Shown here piece after piece: positions 47,896 to 54,083 of a DNA stretch of 64,000 nucleotides. Made by a program: the position numbers and the translations under genes. Within the stretch, counting starts at the first letter, position 1. Each line of letters starts with the position of its first letter. Origin of the DNA: Nocardia cyriacigeorgica GUH-2 (GTDB taxonomy: Bacteria; Actinomycetota; Actinomycetes; Mycobacteriales; Mycobacteriaceae); contig NC_016887.1 in NCBI RefSeq assembly GCF_000284035.1, positions 1,054,001 through 1,118,000 of the forward strand, in the 5' to 3' direction. The notes below the pieces were generated by a model. The model ran no database searches, was not told the origin of the DNA, and saw only the letters and a list, made by a program, of their open reading frames with translations.

Positions 47896-48413
47896 AGCGT
47901 GGAGTGAGCGAACTCGGCGTAAGGCGTAGCAATCTCCCAAAGTCGCTGTCGGACGCTGCGGCAGCGGTCAACCGTGTGCGGGTCGTCGGTTACACCGACA
48001 CCGATGGCCCGGCCGGAGCCGTCAACGAGGTTGTAGGCGACCACCGAGTCATCGAACAGCCACCAGTCATCCGAGGGGACATCACCGGCCCGGTGCCGAG
48101 CCAGATACCGAATGTCCTCCCCGGCGTGCTGGTTCTCCGGTGTGATCGACAACAGCCAACGGTGATAGTCGGTCAAAGGCACCGTGACGACACGGACCCG
48201 TGAGACTGCTATGCCCTTGCTGGTGGCGTCCCGCATAAGGTCCAGCCACGGCCGGAACCATTCGTAGTCGTCATCGTCGTGACCGTCCAAGAACCGCTCG
48301 AGTTGCGGGTCTTCTTCGGCTACGTCGTACGCGTCCTTGGTCTCGAGATGGAACGCCGAGCGCTCAGCTTGCCGGAACAGATCCAGAAACGCTTCGCCTT
48401 GCAGCAGCCGCAC
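47892..48413 (-). CDS. DUF6879 family protein
   Basis: 173 residues. Acidic N-terminal part with LFRQAERSAFHLETKDAY and DDDDYEWFRPWLDLMRDATSKGIAVSRVRVVTVPLTDYHRWLLSITPENQHAGEDIRYLARH, the core of DUF6879. Members are found almost always next to an XRE-DUF5753 gene in actinomycetes, as here. Molecular function unknown. It is overlapped by 50 bases by the 119-residue gene upstream and coupled to the XRE gene downstream. Confidence 0.88.
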   Translation of the reverse strand: MRLLQGEAFLDLFRQAERSAFHLETKDAYDVAEEDPQLERFLDGHDDDDYEWFRPWLDLMRDATSKGIAVSRVRVVTVPLTDYHRWLLSITPENQHAGEDIRYLARHRAGDVPSDDWWLFDDSVVAYNLVDGSGRAIGVGVTDDPHTVDRCRSVRQRLWEIATPYAEFAHSTL

Positions 48414-48723
48414 CGTAGAACTCCCTTGCTCGCTTCGGCACCTCGATAGCCGTTTCGTCGTCGGCTAGGTCGAGTTGCCCCAGTACATCCGGCTCGGTGA
48501 TCGGCCGGCCCGAGACCGTGAACGTACCTCGCCCGGTGTCGGTCAACTCTGCCCCGATGAACGTATCGGGCTCAGCGAACCCGAGCAGCAGGTGAGGTAT
48601 CTCGATTGTGCCGGTTTCGCCGGTCTCCCAGCCTTGGACCAGGTACGTGTCCTGGTCGGTGGCGTACAACGTCGGGCAATGGCCGCCACCTGATCCACCT
48701 TTGCCGAGGAACTTTAAGCGCAT
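48364..48723 (-). CDS. Third member of the XRE/DUF6879 cassette, uncharacterised
   Basis: 119 residues starting MRLKFLGKGGSGGGHCPTLYATDQDTYLVQGW. The N-terminal half has a beta-rich pattern with YLVQGWETGETGTIEIPHLLLGF; similar small proteins accompany DUF6879 genes in many actinomycetes. Function unknown. It is the first gene of the cassette, and its 3' end overlaps DUF6879 by 50 bases. Confidence 0.78.
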   Translation of the reverse strand: MRLKFLGKGGSGGGHCPTLYATDQDTYLVQGWETGETGTIEIPHLLLGFAEPDTFIGAELTDTGRGTFTVSGRPITEPDVLGQLDLADDETAIEVPKRAREFYGAAAARRSVSGSVPAS

Positions 48724-48811
48724 GATCCTTGCTCCCGTCTAGGAGTGTGACCGTGTGTGACACCCCCGTGGTCAATGGTGCCGCATTCAAACCGGCTGTA
48801 TGCCCCGTACA

Positions 48812-48841
48812 GCGAAGTTCTGTCAAGTTCCGTCAAGTTAG
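48812..48841 (-). promoter_or_regulatory. Promoter/operator of the XRE cassette: three 10-bp direct repeats
   Basis: On the plus strand GCGAAGTTCT, GTCAAGTTCC and GTCAAGTTAG follow each other with a 10-base period. Read on the minus strand they give two TTGAC units, one forming a TTGACA -35 hexamer with ATACAG about 19 bases downstream. It lies about 90 bases ahead of the first gene of the cassette. Repeated sites of this type suit cooperative self-repression by the XRE protein. Confidence 0.65.
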
Positions 48842-48953
48842 TAGCAGCAGAGGTTCCGGGCTCCCTAACGTCGGTTCTCAGGCCGCCGTGCCGGGTGTGA
48901 GAGGTCCCCGGCACGGTGCGCTTGCCAACAGAGCCACCGAGAGAGGGCGAGTT

Positions 48954-49241
48954 ATGCCGCATTACTTGGTTCGGTCGCATTGCTGTGGTGCGGGTTGGAT
49001 GGTCGTGGTTCCGTGCATCGGCACGCAGACGTACGTCACGGACAAGCGCGACATCGAGCCGACCGCGCGGCGGCTACTGGCGCAGATGACGGGATTCGCG
49101 CCGGAACAGATTCACCTGGACTTGACTGCTGGTCGGGTAGTCGACAACGCCGAAGAGCTTGCAGCAGCCCGAAGCTGTAGCGACGCTCGGGCATTCACCC
49201 CGGCCGAACATGCCGCTTGGCTGGCCCGGAATACGCACTAG
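48954..49241 (+). CDS. HicB-like small protein
   Basis: 95 residues from the ATG at 48954. MPHYLVRSHCCGAGWMVVVPCIGTQTYV followed by an alpha helix (IEPTARRLLAQMTGFAPEQIHLDL) is the beta-alpha pattern of HicB-type antitoxins, but no HicA toxin or helix-turn-helix follows. It might regulate element genes or be a relic of a toxin-antitoxin pair. The frame is open upstream but crosses the XRE promoter. It is followed by the repeat-rich leader. Confidence 0.68.
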   Translation: MPHYLVRSHCCGAGWMVVVPCIGTQTYVTDKRDIEPTARRLLAQMTGFAPEQIHLDLTAGRVVDNAEELAAARSCSDARAFTPAEHAAWLARNTH

Positions 49242-49279
49242 CCCTCATCGTCGGTTCGTGACCGGGCCTAGGCCCTCTA

Positions 49280-49300
49280 GTGAAGTACATCACAATCTAG
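49280..49300. repeat. Dyad-containing repeat, copy 1
   Basis: GTGAAGTACATCAC followed by AATCTAG; the GTGA...TCAC ends form an inverted repeat. Twenty of 21 bases are shared with 49676-49696. A likely operator for an element regulator. Confidence 0.65.
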
Positions 49301-49308
49301 TCAGGTTC

Positions 49309-49340
49309 TTGAAAAATCACCCCTACTTATATAGTGAGGG
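49309..49340 (+). promoter_or_regulatory. Promoter-like repeat 1
   Basis: A 32-base unit: TTGAAA, 15 bases, TATAGT, then GAGGG. Repeats 1 and 2 agree in 27 of 32 positions. It looks like a -35/-10 promoter with an unusually short spacer and a conserved start-site sequence. Confidence 0.65.
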
Positions 49341-49358
49341 AGGGAGCGACAGCGACCG

Positions 49359-49377
49359 ACCGAACGCTAGAGTCCTC
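49359..49377 (+). repeat. Transcript-leader repeat, copy A
   Basis: ACCGAACGCTAGAGTCCTC, identical to 49746-49764, in each case shortly downstream of a promoter-like repeat (1 and 4). Confidence 0.75.
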
Positions 49378-49505
49378 GCAGAGGACGATGAACTAGAAGG
49401 ACCCTGTAGGGCTTGAGGTGCTCCCCAGAGTCGTAGACTCTTACCGCTTCTCTAGTTACTCTGATCACAAAAATGGTAACATTCCGGCATACGTGAGCGT
49501 GTCGA

Positions 49506-49537
49506 TTGAAGAATCGCCCCTATCTATTTAGTGAGGG
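49506..49537 (+). promoter_or_regulatory. Promoter-like repeat 2
   Basis: TTGAAG, 15 bases, TTTAGT, GAGGG. Same register as repeat 1. Confidence 0.65.
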
Positions 49538-49616
49538 GTAAAACTGTCCCCGTATGTAGTTGGTGGGAATCGAAGACTCCTAATTCAGTTACCTCGCCCA
49601 CATCAGGTGTCGAAGC

Positions 49617-49648
49617 CTCGAAGATGGAACCTACCTACATAGTGAGGG
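49617..49648 (+). promoter_or_regulatory. Promoter-like repeat 3
   Basis: CATAGT and GAGGG are kept; the upstream hexamer is degenerate (CTCGAA). It agrees with repeat 1 in 22 of 32 positions. Confidence 0.55.
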
Positions 49649-49675
49649 CCTAGCGGCCGAACCGGCTGCCCTATC

Positions 49676-49696
49676 GTGAAGTACGTCACAATCTAG
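49676..49696. repeat. Dyad-containing repeat, copy 2
   Basis: GTGAAGTACGTCAC followed by AATCTAG; see copy 1. It lies nine bases before promoter-like repeat 4, as copy 1 lies nine bases before promoter-like repeat 1. Confidence 0.65.
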
Positions 49697-49704
49697 GGAG
49701 AAGC

Positions 49705-49736
49705 TAGAGAAATAGAACGTATATATAGAGTGAGGG
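49705..49736 (+). promoter_or_regulatory. Promoter-like repeat 4
   Basis: TAGAGT and GAGGG are kept in register. A transcript starting just after it would run about 65 bases to the terminator at 49770-49803. Confidence 0.55.
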
Positions 49737-49745
49737 AGAGAAGCG

Positions 49746-49764
49746 ACCGAACGCTAGAGTCCTC
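49746..49764 (+). repeat. Transcript-leader repeat, copy B
   Basis: ACCGAACGCTAGAGTCCTC, identical to 49359-49377, just before the terminator. Confidence 0.75.
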
Positions 49765-49769
49765 CACAC

Positions 49770-49803
49770 GCCCGGCGTCATCTCGACGGCCGGGCTTTTT
49801 TAT
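49770..49803 (+). terminator. Rho-independent terminator in the leader region
   Basis: GCCCGGCGTC pairs with GACGGCCGGGC (one bulge), followed by TTTTTTAT. It separates the promoter-repeat region from the next gene. Confidence 0.88.
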
Positions 49804-49835
49804 GCACTCGAACCATGATGTCATCAGGAGGTGAG

Positions 49836-50033
49836 ATGAACCAGGATAGGTGGTGCCCGAACGGACACCGGATACGGACGGCAAGTGACCGTGATACGCA
49901 AGGGTATTGCCGGATGTGCCGCCGGGCGGACACCGCCCGTAAGCAGAAACAAGCGCGTGCAGCGCTGCGAATCATTACAGCGTTGAGGGACCGCCGGGAA
50001 CCGGACCCCGCTGATTTCGATCAGATCGGATGA
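49836..50033 (+). CDS. Small zinc-finger-like protein
   Basis: 65 residues from an ATG with a very strong site (CAGGAGGTGAG). CPNGH near the start and YCRMC about 20 residues later make a C-x3-H/C-x2-C-type zinc knuckle, followed by a basic helix (ADTARKQKQARAALRIITALRDRRE). Such small proteins are common in actinobacterial phages and integrated elements. It may bind DNA. Encoded just before the replication region. Confidence 0.72.
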   Translation: MNQDRWCPNGHRIRTASDRDTQGYCRMCRRADTARKQKQARAALRIITALRDRREPDPADFDQIG

Positions 50034-50173
50034 TTTGATTCGCGTCAACCCTGGTTGGCCGTCGAGGCCCTGGACGCCAGGTAGACGAACGAGAACCTAT
50101 AACCGCATACCGAAGTAACCCCCGAGTCCTAGCGATCCGCTACGGGCTCATTCTTATGTCTGGAGAACCTTGC

Positions 50174-50344
50174 GTGAGTCACAAGATCCAAGTTCTTAGT
50201 TCCCGCGACGGGAAGATCCTGTATCGGATCGGTACAACGACTAATTCGAAGACGCTGATATTCAACCGCGCGGAACTCTCCGCGCTGGTGTCCGATATCC
50301 ATACTGTGCTTGGAGGCACTGAAAATGACCGAAAAGACCCCTAA
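50174..50344 (+). CDS. Small orphan protein A (beta-beta-helix type)
   Basis: 56 residues from a GTG with GGAG eight bases upstream (ATG 50156 is an alternative). Pattern: two short strands with a turn (KILYRIGTTTNSKTLIF), then a helix starting at a small residue (NRAELSALVSDIHTVL). Two further genes of the element at 51494 and 51672 show the same layout. It overlaps the initiator gene by 20 bases, so the two should be coupled. Confidence 0.6.
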   Translation: MSHKIQVLSSRDGKILYRIGTTTNSKTLIFNRAELSALVSDIHTVLGGTENDRKDP

Positions 50345-51161
50345 GTTTTCCAAGCTCGCTTGGTTGAAGAACCTCGCCGGCGCAGACCTCACCGATGGCG
50401 AGTACCGAGTTCTCGTCACGATCTTCAACTACTCGGACGGGTCCGGTCGGAGGTCCTACGCGGGGCAATCCCGACTGTCGGAGGATACCGGGAAGAGCGA
50501 CCGGCAGATCCGTCGCATAATCCCGGAGCTGATCCGTAAAGGATGGCTCACCGAGGTCCGTAAGGGTAGCGGCCGATCCGGCATGGCATCGGAGTTCCAA
50601 CTCAGAACACCGGACATCGACGGTAAGAATACCGGACATCTAGGGTATGAATACCGGACATTTGAGGTCGAAATACCGGACACACATGTCCGCCCATCAG
50701 ATCCTAATCAGATCCAAATAACAGATCCTAAGAACAAGAGGGGGTCTAATGACCCCTCCGATGGATACCACGCGAGGGGTACAAGAGAAGAAGTCTCCAA
50801 CCTAACCCCTTCGGGGGTCGGACCCTTCCCCGTAGTGACCCGTGAAACTGGAAGTCCGATAGGCTCGTCCGGCGAGCCGTCCGAACCATCCCCGTTGGAG
50901 GTCCCGACTATGGGTAATACATCAGGCTCGTCGGCTCGGCCATGCGGAGCCTCCCCGTATGCGTCGTGCAAGAAGGATCCGTTCGTGGATGACCACGAAT
51001 GCTCTACACATGATGCCGACTCATCGAGAGTCACCGACGATTATTCGACGCGTGAGGGCTACCGCTCTCCATCGCGGCATCGATCCAAGTGCTTCAGTTC
51101 CTCGTGCCGTGATTCCGATTGCGACGTTCACGGAGGATTCTCGAACATCGTGCCATTCTAA
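50325..51161 (+). CDS. Winged-helix replication initiator-like protein containing the origin
   Basis: 278 residues; ATG 50325 with GGAGG eight bases before it. The N-terminal half (about 5-90) is a winged helix: LAWLKNLAGADLTDGEYRVLVTIFNYSDG, SYAGQSRLSEDTGKSDRQIRRIIPELIRKGWLTEVRKGSG, like phage replication initiators and helix-turn-helix replisome organisers. The DNA after it holds four iterons. The C-terminal half is low-complexity (Ser, Thr, Asp, Pro) with a Cys/Ser-rich end (KCFSSSCRDSDCDVHGG) possibly binding metal. It has no ATPase motif, so a host or helper helicase is needed. The call as initiator depends on the domain pattern plus the iterons. Confidence 0.8.
   Translation: MTEKTPKFSKLAWLKNLAGADLTDGEYRVLVTIFNYSDGSGRRSYAGQSRLSEDTGKSDRQIRRIIPELIRKGWLTEVRKGSGRSGMASEFQLRTPDIDGKNTGHLGYEYRTFEVEIPDTHVRPSDPNQIQITDPKNKRGSNDPSDGYHARGTREEVSNLTPSGVGPFPVVTRETGSPIGSSGEPSEPSPLEVPTMGNTSGSSARPCGASPYASCKKDPFVDDHECSTHDADSSRVTDDYSTREGYRSPSRHRSKCFSSSCRDSDCDVHGGFSNIVPF
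50606..50683 (+). repeat. Four iterons, 22-bp period (putative replication origin)
   Basis: AATACCGGACAT or a one-base variant starts at 50606, 50628, 50650 and 50672, exactly 22 bases apart (about two helical turns). Because 22 is not a multiple of three, each copy is read in a different frame, so the conservation cannot be due to protein repeats. This is typical for initiator binding sites. Confidence 0.88.
50698..50756 (+). other. AT-rich stretch next to the iterons
   Basis: CAGATCC occurs at 50698, 50709 and 50722, within an AT-rich segment (CCTAATCAGATCCAAATAAC). It is followed by the perfect hairpin GGGGTC-TAAT-GACCCC at 50741-50756. The order iterons, AT-rich region, palindrome is the layout of a DNA-unwinding origin. 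Confidence 0.65.
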
Positions 51162-51209
51162 GCCCTTGGAATAACTAGGGGTGGGTAACTAGACCAAACA
51201 GAGCCGTTA

Positions 51210-51241
51210 GGCCCGTAGCTTTAACGCTGGGGGCCTTTTTT
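51210..51241 (+). terminator. Terminator after the initiator gene
   Basis: GGCCCGTAGC (51210-51219) and GCTGGGGGCC (51226-51235) pair with two mismatches, followed by TTTTTT. Confidence 0.75.
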
Positions 51242-51257
51242 CATGCCCGGAGGGCGA

Positions 51258-51497
51258 ATGACGTATTTCGAGAAGTATCGACGGAAGCCGACAGCTACTG
51301 ATGAGGAACGCGAACGATTCGAGTTCTGGTTTTATAGCGAGCCTCATCAGCGGTATATCACCGCTGTCCGTGAGCGGGGCGGTACTCCGCTTGACGACCC
51401 CGAAGAAGCATTCGGGCTATTCCGTCGCAGATGGACTAGGCCGGATCCGCCGGCCGGGCCTGGTCTACACGTTGATCCGAGAAAGGCGGCGCGGTGA
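51258..51497 (+). CDS. Uncharacterised element protein, 79 residues
   Basis: ATG 51258 with GGAGGG just before it. MTYFEKYRRKPTATDEERERFEFWFY is charged and helical; DPEEAFGLFRRRWTRPDPPAGPG follows. No family recognised. It starts a run of four genes with three-base to 23-base overlaps (51258-52081), probably one transcription unit. Confidence 0.62.
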   Translation: MTYFEKYRRKPTATDEERERFEFWFYSEPHQRYITAVRERGGTPLDDPEEAFGLFRRRWTRPDPPAGPGLHVDPRKAAR

Positions 51498-51694
51498 GGG
51501 GTCAAGAGTTGACAGTTTTTCTCGCTGTCGGCAACGGGCGTAGACCGACGTTCAGTATTTACGACCGGTGCCGAAAGATCCGGATTTCGGTGAGTCCTGA
51601 GCAGTTCCGGGAGTTCCTGGACCTTGCTGAAGAGAAGTATTCGAAGTTCGAAGAATGGAAGATCAAGCGCGATGCAACACAAACCGAACGGTGA
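51494..51694 (+). CDS. Small orphan protein B (beta-beta-helix type)
   Basis: 66 residues from GTG 51494, overlapping the preceding stop (GTGA). FSIYDRCRKIRISV then SPEQFREFLDLAEEKYSKF gives the same strand-turn-strand-helix layout as proteins A and C. The C-terminus is charged. No family recognised. Confidence 0.6.
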   Translation: MRGQELTVFLAVGNGRRPTFSIYDRCRKIRISVSPEQFREFLDLAEEKYSKFEEWKIKRDATQTER

Positions 51695-51848
51695 GGTGAC
51701 GGTCCGGCGGGACCTTGAGTATCCCGACCGTATCGAACTTATCAAATACTCGACATCCGGGAAGGTGATTCGGATGTACCTGAGCATCCCAGAGTTTCGG
51801 ACATTGCTCGTGAAGTCGCTGGAATTCATCGAAAAAGAAGGGTTATGA
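51672..51848 (+). CDS. Small orphan protein C (beta-beta-helix type)
   Basis: 58 residues; ATG 51672 within the end of the preceding gene. PDRIELIKYSTSGKVIRMYL then SIPEFRTLLVKSLEFIEKEGL again shows two strands and one helix. The start is uncertain because the ribosome-binding site is weak; GTG 51696 is also possible. It ends with an ATGA overlap. Confidence 0.6.
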   Translation: MQHKPNGEVTVRRDLEYPDRIELIKYSTSGKVIRMYLSIPEFRTLLVKSLEFIEKEGL

Positions 51849-52081
51849 CAATCGTCTATTGGTCTGGTAACCGGAACCGAGATGACTTCGGTGAGGCTCT
51901 ACAGCTTGTAGCGAGACGACGCAGGAAAGGCGACGCCTTAGGTGATGAAGGCGTGGTATCCGAAGCTACAAGACGGCGCGCGGATGACATCCAGTCGGCG
52001 CTAGCGCCTTTACTCGAAGGCTTGGATCAAGCCCAGGACATCAAAGATATGTCGCGTGAGCCGTCACGTGACAGTTACTAG
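51845..52081 (+). CDS. Uncharacterised element protein, 78 residues
   Basis: ATG 51845 overlaps the previous stop (ATGA). Begins MTIVYWSGNRNRDDFGEALQLV, followed by a basic patch RRRRKGD and helical ATRRRADDIQSALAPLLEGL. No family recognised. Confidence 0.62.
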   Translation: MTIVYWSGNRNRDDFGEALQLVARRRRKGDALGDEGVVSEATRRRADDIQSALAPLLEGLDQAQDIKDMSREPSRDSY

Positions 52082-52096
52082 GAAGTGTGAACCCCG

Positions 52097-52441
52097 ATGA
52101 ATAACCGCGCTCGCTCTCTCAAAGAGAGCTTGGAAAGCCTACTCAATTCCGATTCGCGTGAGGTCCGCAAGGTCGAGGAGACTACGCGGGTATCTCGTAA
52201 AAACCTCAGGCAAGCGCTGCTCGATGAGTTGTCCGATGCTGGATGCGAGACGAAGAACCACACGCATTCCAAGGATCGCGTGGTAGTTGATCCTGCTGTG
52301 GAAAATCTCCTGAACCTTGCCGCAAAGATCGAGCGTGAGCGAGAGATGGAGGCCCAGCAGGGTGTCGGGGACGCCTTGACCATGCGCCCTGCCGGTGATT
52401 CAGGATCCCTGAACTCCAGTTTTAAATACTTGGAGGGTTAG
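52097..52441 (+). CDS. Uncharacterised helical element protein, 114 residues
   Basis: Starts MNNRARSLKESLESLLNSDS, with GGAAGTGTG before it. Highly charged helices (REVRKVEETTRVSRKNLRQALLDELSDAG and VENLLNLAAKIEREREMEAQQG) suggest a coiled-coil or DNA-associated protein. The last part is Ser/Gly-rich. No family recognised; a terminator follows. Confidence 0.65.
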   Translation: MNNRARSLKESLESLLNSDSREVRKVEETTRVSRKNLRQALLDELSDAGCETKNHTHSKDRVVVDPAVENLLNLAAKIEREREMEAQQGVGDALTMRPAGDSGSLNSSFKYLEG

Positions 52442-52465
52442 AACCTCCGAATATCCATTAATTCG

Positions 52466-52490
52466 GGGCTGCCAACAATGGCGGCCCTTT
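52466..52490 (+). terminator. Terminator between the small-gene block and the 278-residue gene
   Basis: GGGCTGCC, loop AACAAT, GGCGGCCC, then TTT; one G-T pair in the stem. Confidence 0.75.
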
Positions 52491-52515
52491 GTTGTATCTA
52501 GAGAAAGAATCAACC

Positions 52516-53352
52516 GTGTACGAATTTCACGACGCTTACCAGGATCACACCAGCCGTGCCCGACTCGTGGCAGCCAACGGCGGTTCCCTGTCGAAGAAGT
52601 GGCTTCAGATCGATGCCAACTACGACGCTTACAAATATCGCCAGGTCAGCTACGTCCATGACCTGACTCAGGCGGTCATCAATGGCGAGCCGGAATCCCG
52701 GTTGAATGACCTGCACACCTTGGCTATCGCCACTGCCGTGGGCAGCCAGCAGGGTACGCACACATGGCAGGTCGCTGGTACTGCTGAGAGCCTAATCGAC
52801 CAGCAGGTTAAGCAGCAGGTCACTGCCGCTCTGGTGCAGGAGTACAACAAGACCAGCGCAGAGAACTTCAAGGCGGTCGGTGCTCACCTCGGTCTCAATC
52901 TCCAGCAGTTCCGTGCACTGGCCGAGCAGATCGATCCTGATGCCGACCCGTCCACGCTGGTCGGTAAGCCGATGGAGATTCAAACAGCGTGGATGAAGGC
53001 TGGCGACCTGGTCGCTGAGATTGAGGCCGGGTTCAACGCTTTCCGTGCCGCTGCCGCCCTCGAGGGGCGTGTGCTGACGACGCTCGATCAGTGTGTGGGT
53101 TTGGTGTGCCCAACTACAGGTACGGGTGCCGAACGTCGAGCGCTGTGGGAGGCATGGGATTCCAAGGGGCGTGGTGGTAAGTGGTCTGCCTTGCTCAAGG
53201 CGGGTATCGAGGTCAAGCCGATCAGCTCGGTGCGTGAGTACAAGGCGTATGCGCGGCCTACCGAGGTGAATAAGACCGAGCGCGTCAATGGCGGATGGCG
53301 ACAGACCTGGGTCGATTCCGAAGACGCTGAGATTCAGATCGTCAAGTGGTGA
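52516..53352 (+). CDS. Uncharacterised element protein, 278 residues
   Basis: From the GTG at 52516 (VYEFHDAYQDHTSRARLVAAN); a TTG at 52489 lies inside the terminator and is rejected. The protein is soluble and mainly helical: KKWLQIDANYDAYKYRQVSYVHDLTQAVINGE, LHTLAIATAVGSQQGTHTWQVAGTAESLIDQQVKQQVTAALVQEYNK, FRALAEQIDPDADPS; the end is beta-like (YKAYARPTEVNKTERVNGGWRQTWVDS). It has its own terminator on both sides. It is the largest orphan gene and may be the element's key effector or structural protein, but nothing in the sequence proves it. Confidence 0.7.
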   Translation: MYEFHDAYQDHTSRARLVAANGGSLSKKWLQIDANYDAYKYRQVSYVHDLTQAVINGEPESRLNDLHTLAIATAVGSQQGTHTWQVAGTAESLIDQQVKQQVTAALVQEYNKTSAENFKAVGAHLGLNLQQFRALAEQIDPDADPSTLVGKPMEIQTAWMKAGDLVAEIEAGFNAFRAAAALEGRVLTTLDQCVGLVCPTTGTGAERRALWEAWDSKGRGGKWSALLKAGIEVKPISSVREYKAYARPTEVNKTERVNGGWRQTWVDSEDAEIQIVKW

Positions 53353-53370
53353 CCATCCAGGCGTGATTCG

Positions 53371-53398
53371 GGCCGGAGGTTTCTGCCCTCCTCCGGCC
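53371..53398 (+). terminator. Hairpin terminator after the 278-residue gene
   Basis: GGCCGGAGG and CCTCCGGCC form a perfect 9-bp stem around a 10-base loop, 18 bases after the stop. Confidence 0.8.
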
Positions 53399-53596
53399 TC
53401 TGGGGTGGGTGGGGTACCCCTCGGCGGGGTGCCTGACGCTCTCTTGGCATACCGTCAAAAATACCCCCGTCCCGTATATATCGACCGTAGAGCAAAAGCC
53501 CTGGTCAGAACCTTGGCGTGCGTGGCCTTCTTTCGGCCCTGGACCGGGCCAAATTCGCTAGTTATCGAATCGTTACCTTGATTGGAGAGGCCGTTC

Positions 53597-53995
53597 ATGG
53601 CTGTCAGATCGTCCGGAGATATTCGCCGCAGGCGCAGGGACTTGGACCGGCGGGACTACCGCCGGGCCGCTGCCCGGCTTCGGCAACAGAACAATGCGTG
53701 TTGGATCTGCGGAGAGGATATCGACCTGGACCTTCCGTACACCGACGCCCGGAGTTTCACCGCTGATCACGTCGCCCCGGTGAGCCTGGGGGGTCACCGG
53801 CTCGGCGAACTCCGTGCCGCCCATCGGGGCTGTAACGCTCGCCGGGGCAACCGAGTAGTGCGGGTGCCTATGCACAACCACGAGCCGGGTGAAGGCCCGG
53901 AACGGTGGGGTGGCCGGCAAGGTTTGCCGTTATCCCGGAACTGGTGGGGCGCACCCACTGATCGATTCGACGCAAGCGGGTATCCGCGTGGCTGA
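53597..53995 (+). CDS. HNH endonuclease
   Basis: 132 residues; ATG 53597 with GGAGAGG before it. A basic N-terminus (RRRRRDLDRRDYRRAAARLRQ) leads into the HNH core: zinc cysteines C35 and C38 (CWICG), ADHVAPVSLGG with D57/H58, and HRGCNARRGNR (H76, C79, N80). In phages such nucleases assist terminase packaging or act in homing; here no terminase is present. It overlaps the next small frame by eight bases. Confidence 0.88.
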   Translation: MAVRSSGDIRRRRRDLDRRDYRRAAARLRQQNNACWICGEDIDLDLPYTDARSFTADHVAPVSLGGHRLGELRAAHRGCNARRGNRVVRVPMHNHEPGEGPERWGGRQGLPLSRNWWGAPTDRFDASGYPRG

Positions 53996-54083
53996 TTTCC
54001 CATCAGGGCTGGTGCGGGGTGAGGGGGATATCCCTCCACGGGACCTGTACGCAGTGTTCAAAGACGGCGGATTCACAGGATAA
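53988..54083 (+). pseudogene. Probable N-terminal part of the ART-like gene, cut by a frame break
   Basis: GTG 53988 overlaps the HNH stop by eight bases, as expected for a coupled gene start. It gives VADFPSGLVRGEGDIPPRDL and then YAVFKDGGFTG before a stop at 54081-54083. A +1 shift near the stop would join it in frame to NESLAEAIEISWHG of the following open frame. It may be a broken gene, a programmed frameshift or a sequencing error. Confidence 0.5.

Larger units (their letters stand above)
49242..49835 (+). other. Non-coding repeat-rich leader region of the element
   Basis: 594 bases with no plausible gene. It contains four promoter-like repeats, a 21-base sequence present twice, a 19-base sequence present twice and a terminator, each listed separately. 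It ends at the ribosome-binding site of the next gene (CAGGAGGTGAG). Confidence 0.8.

Noticed and set aside
48954..49241. Complete HicAB toxin-antitoxin system
   Set aside because: No HicA-like toxin gene lies beside the HicB-like gene; a 594-base non-coding region follows.
50606..50683. CRISPR array
   Set aside because: Repeats of 12 bases with 10-base spacing are far too short; they fit iterons.
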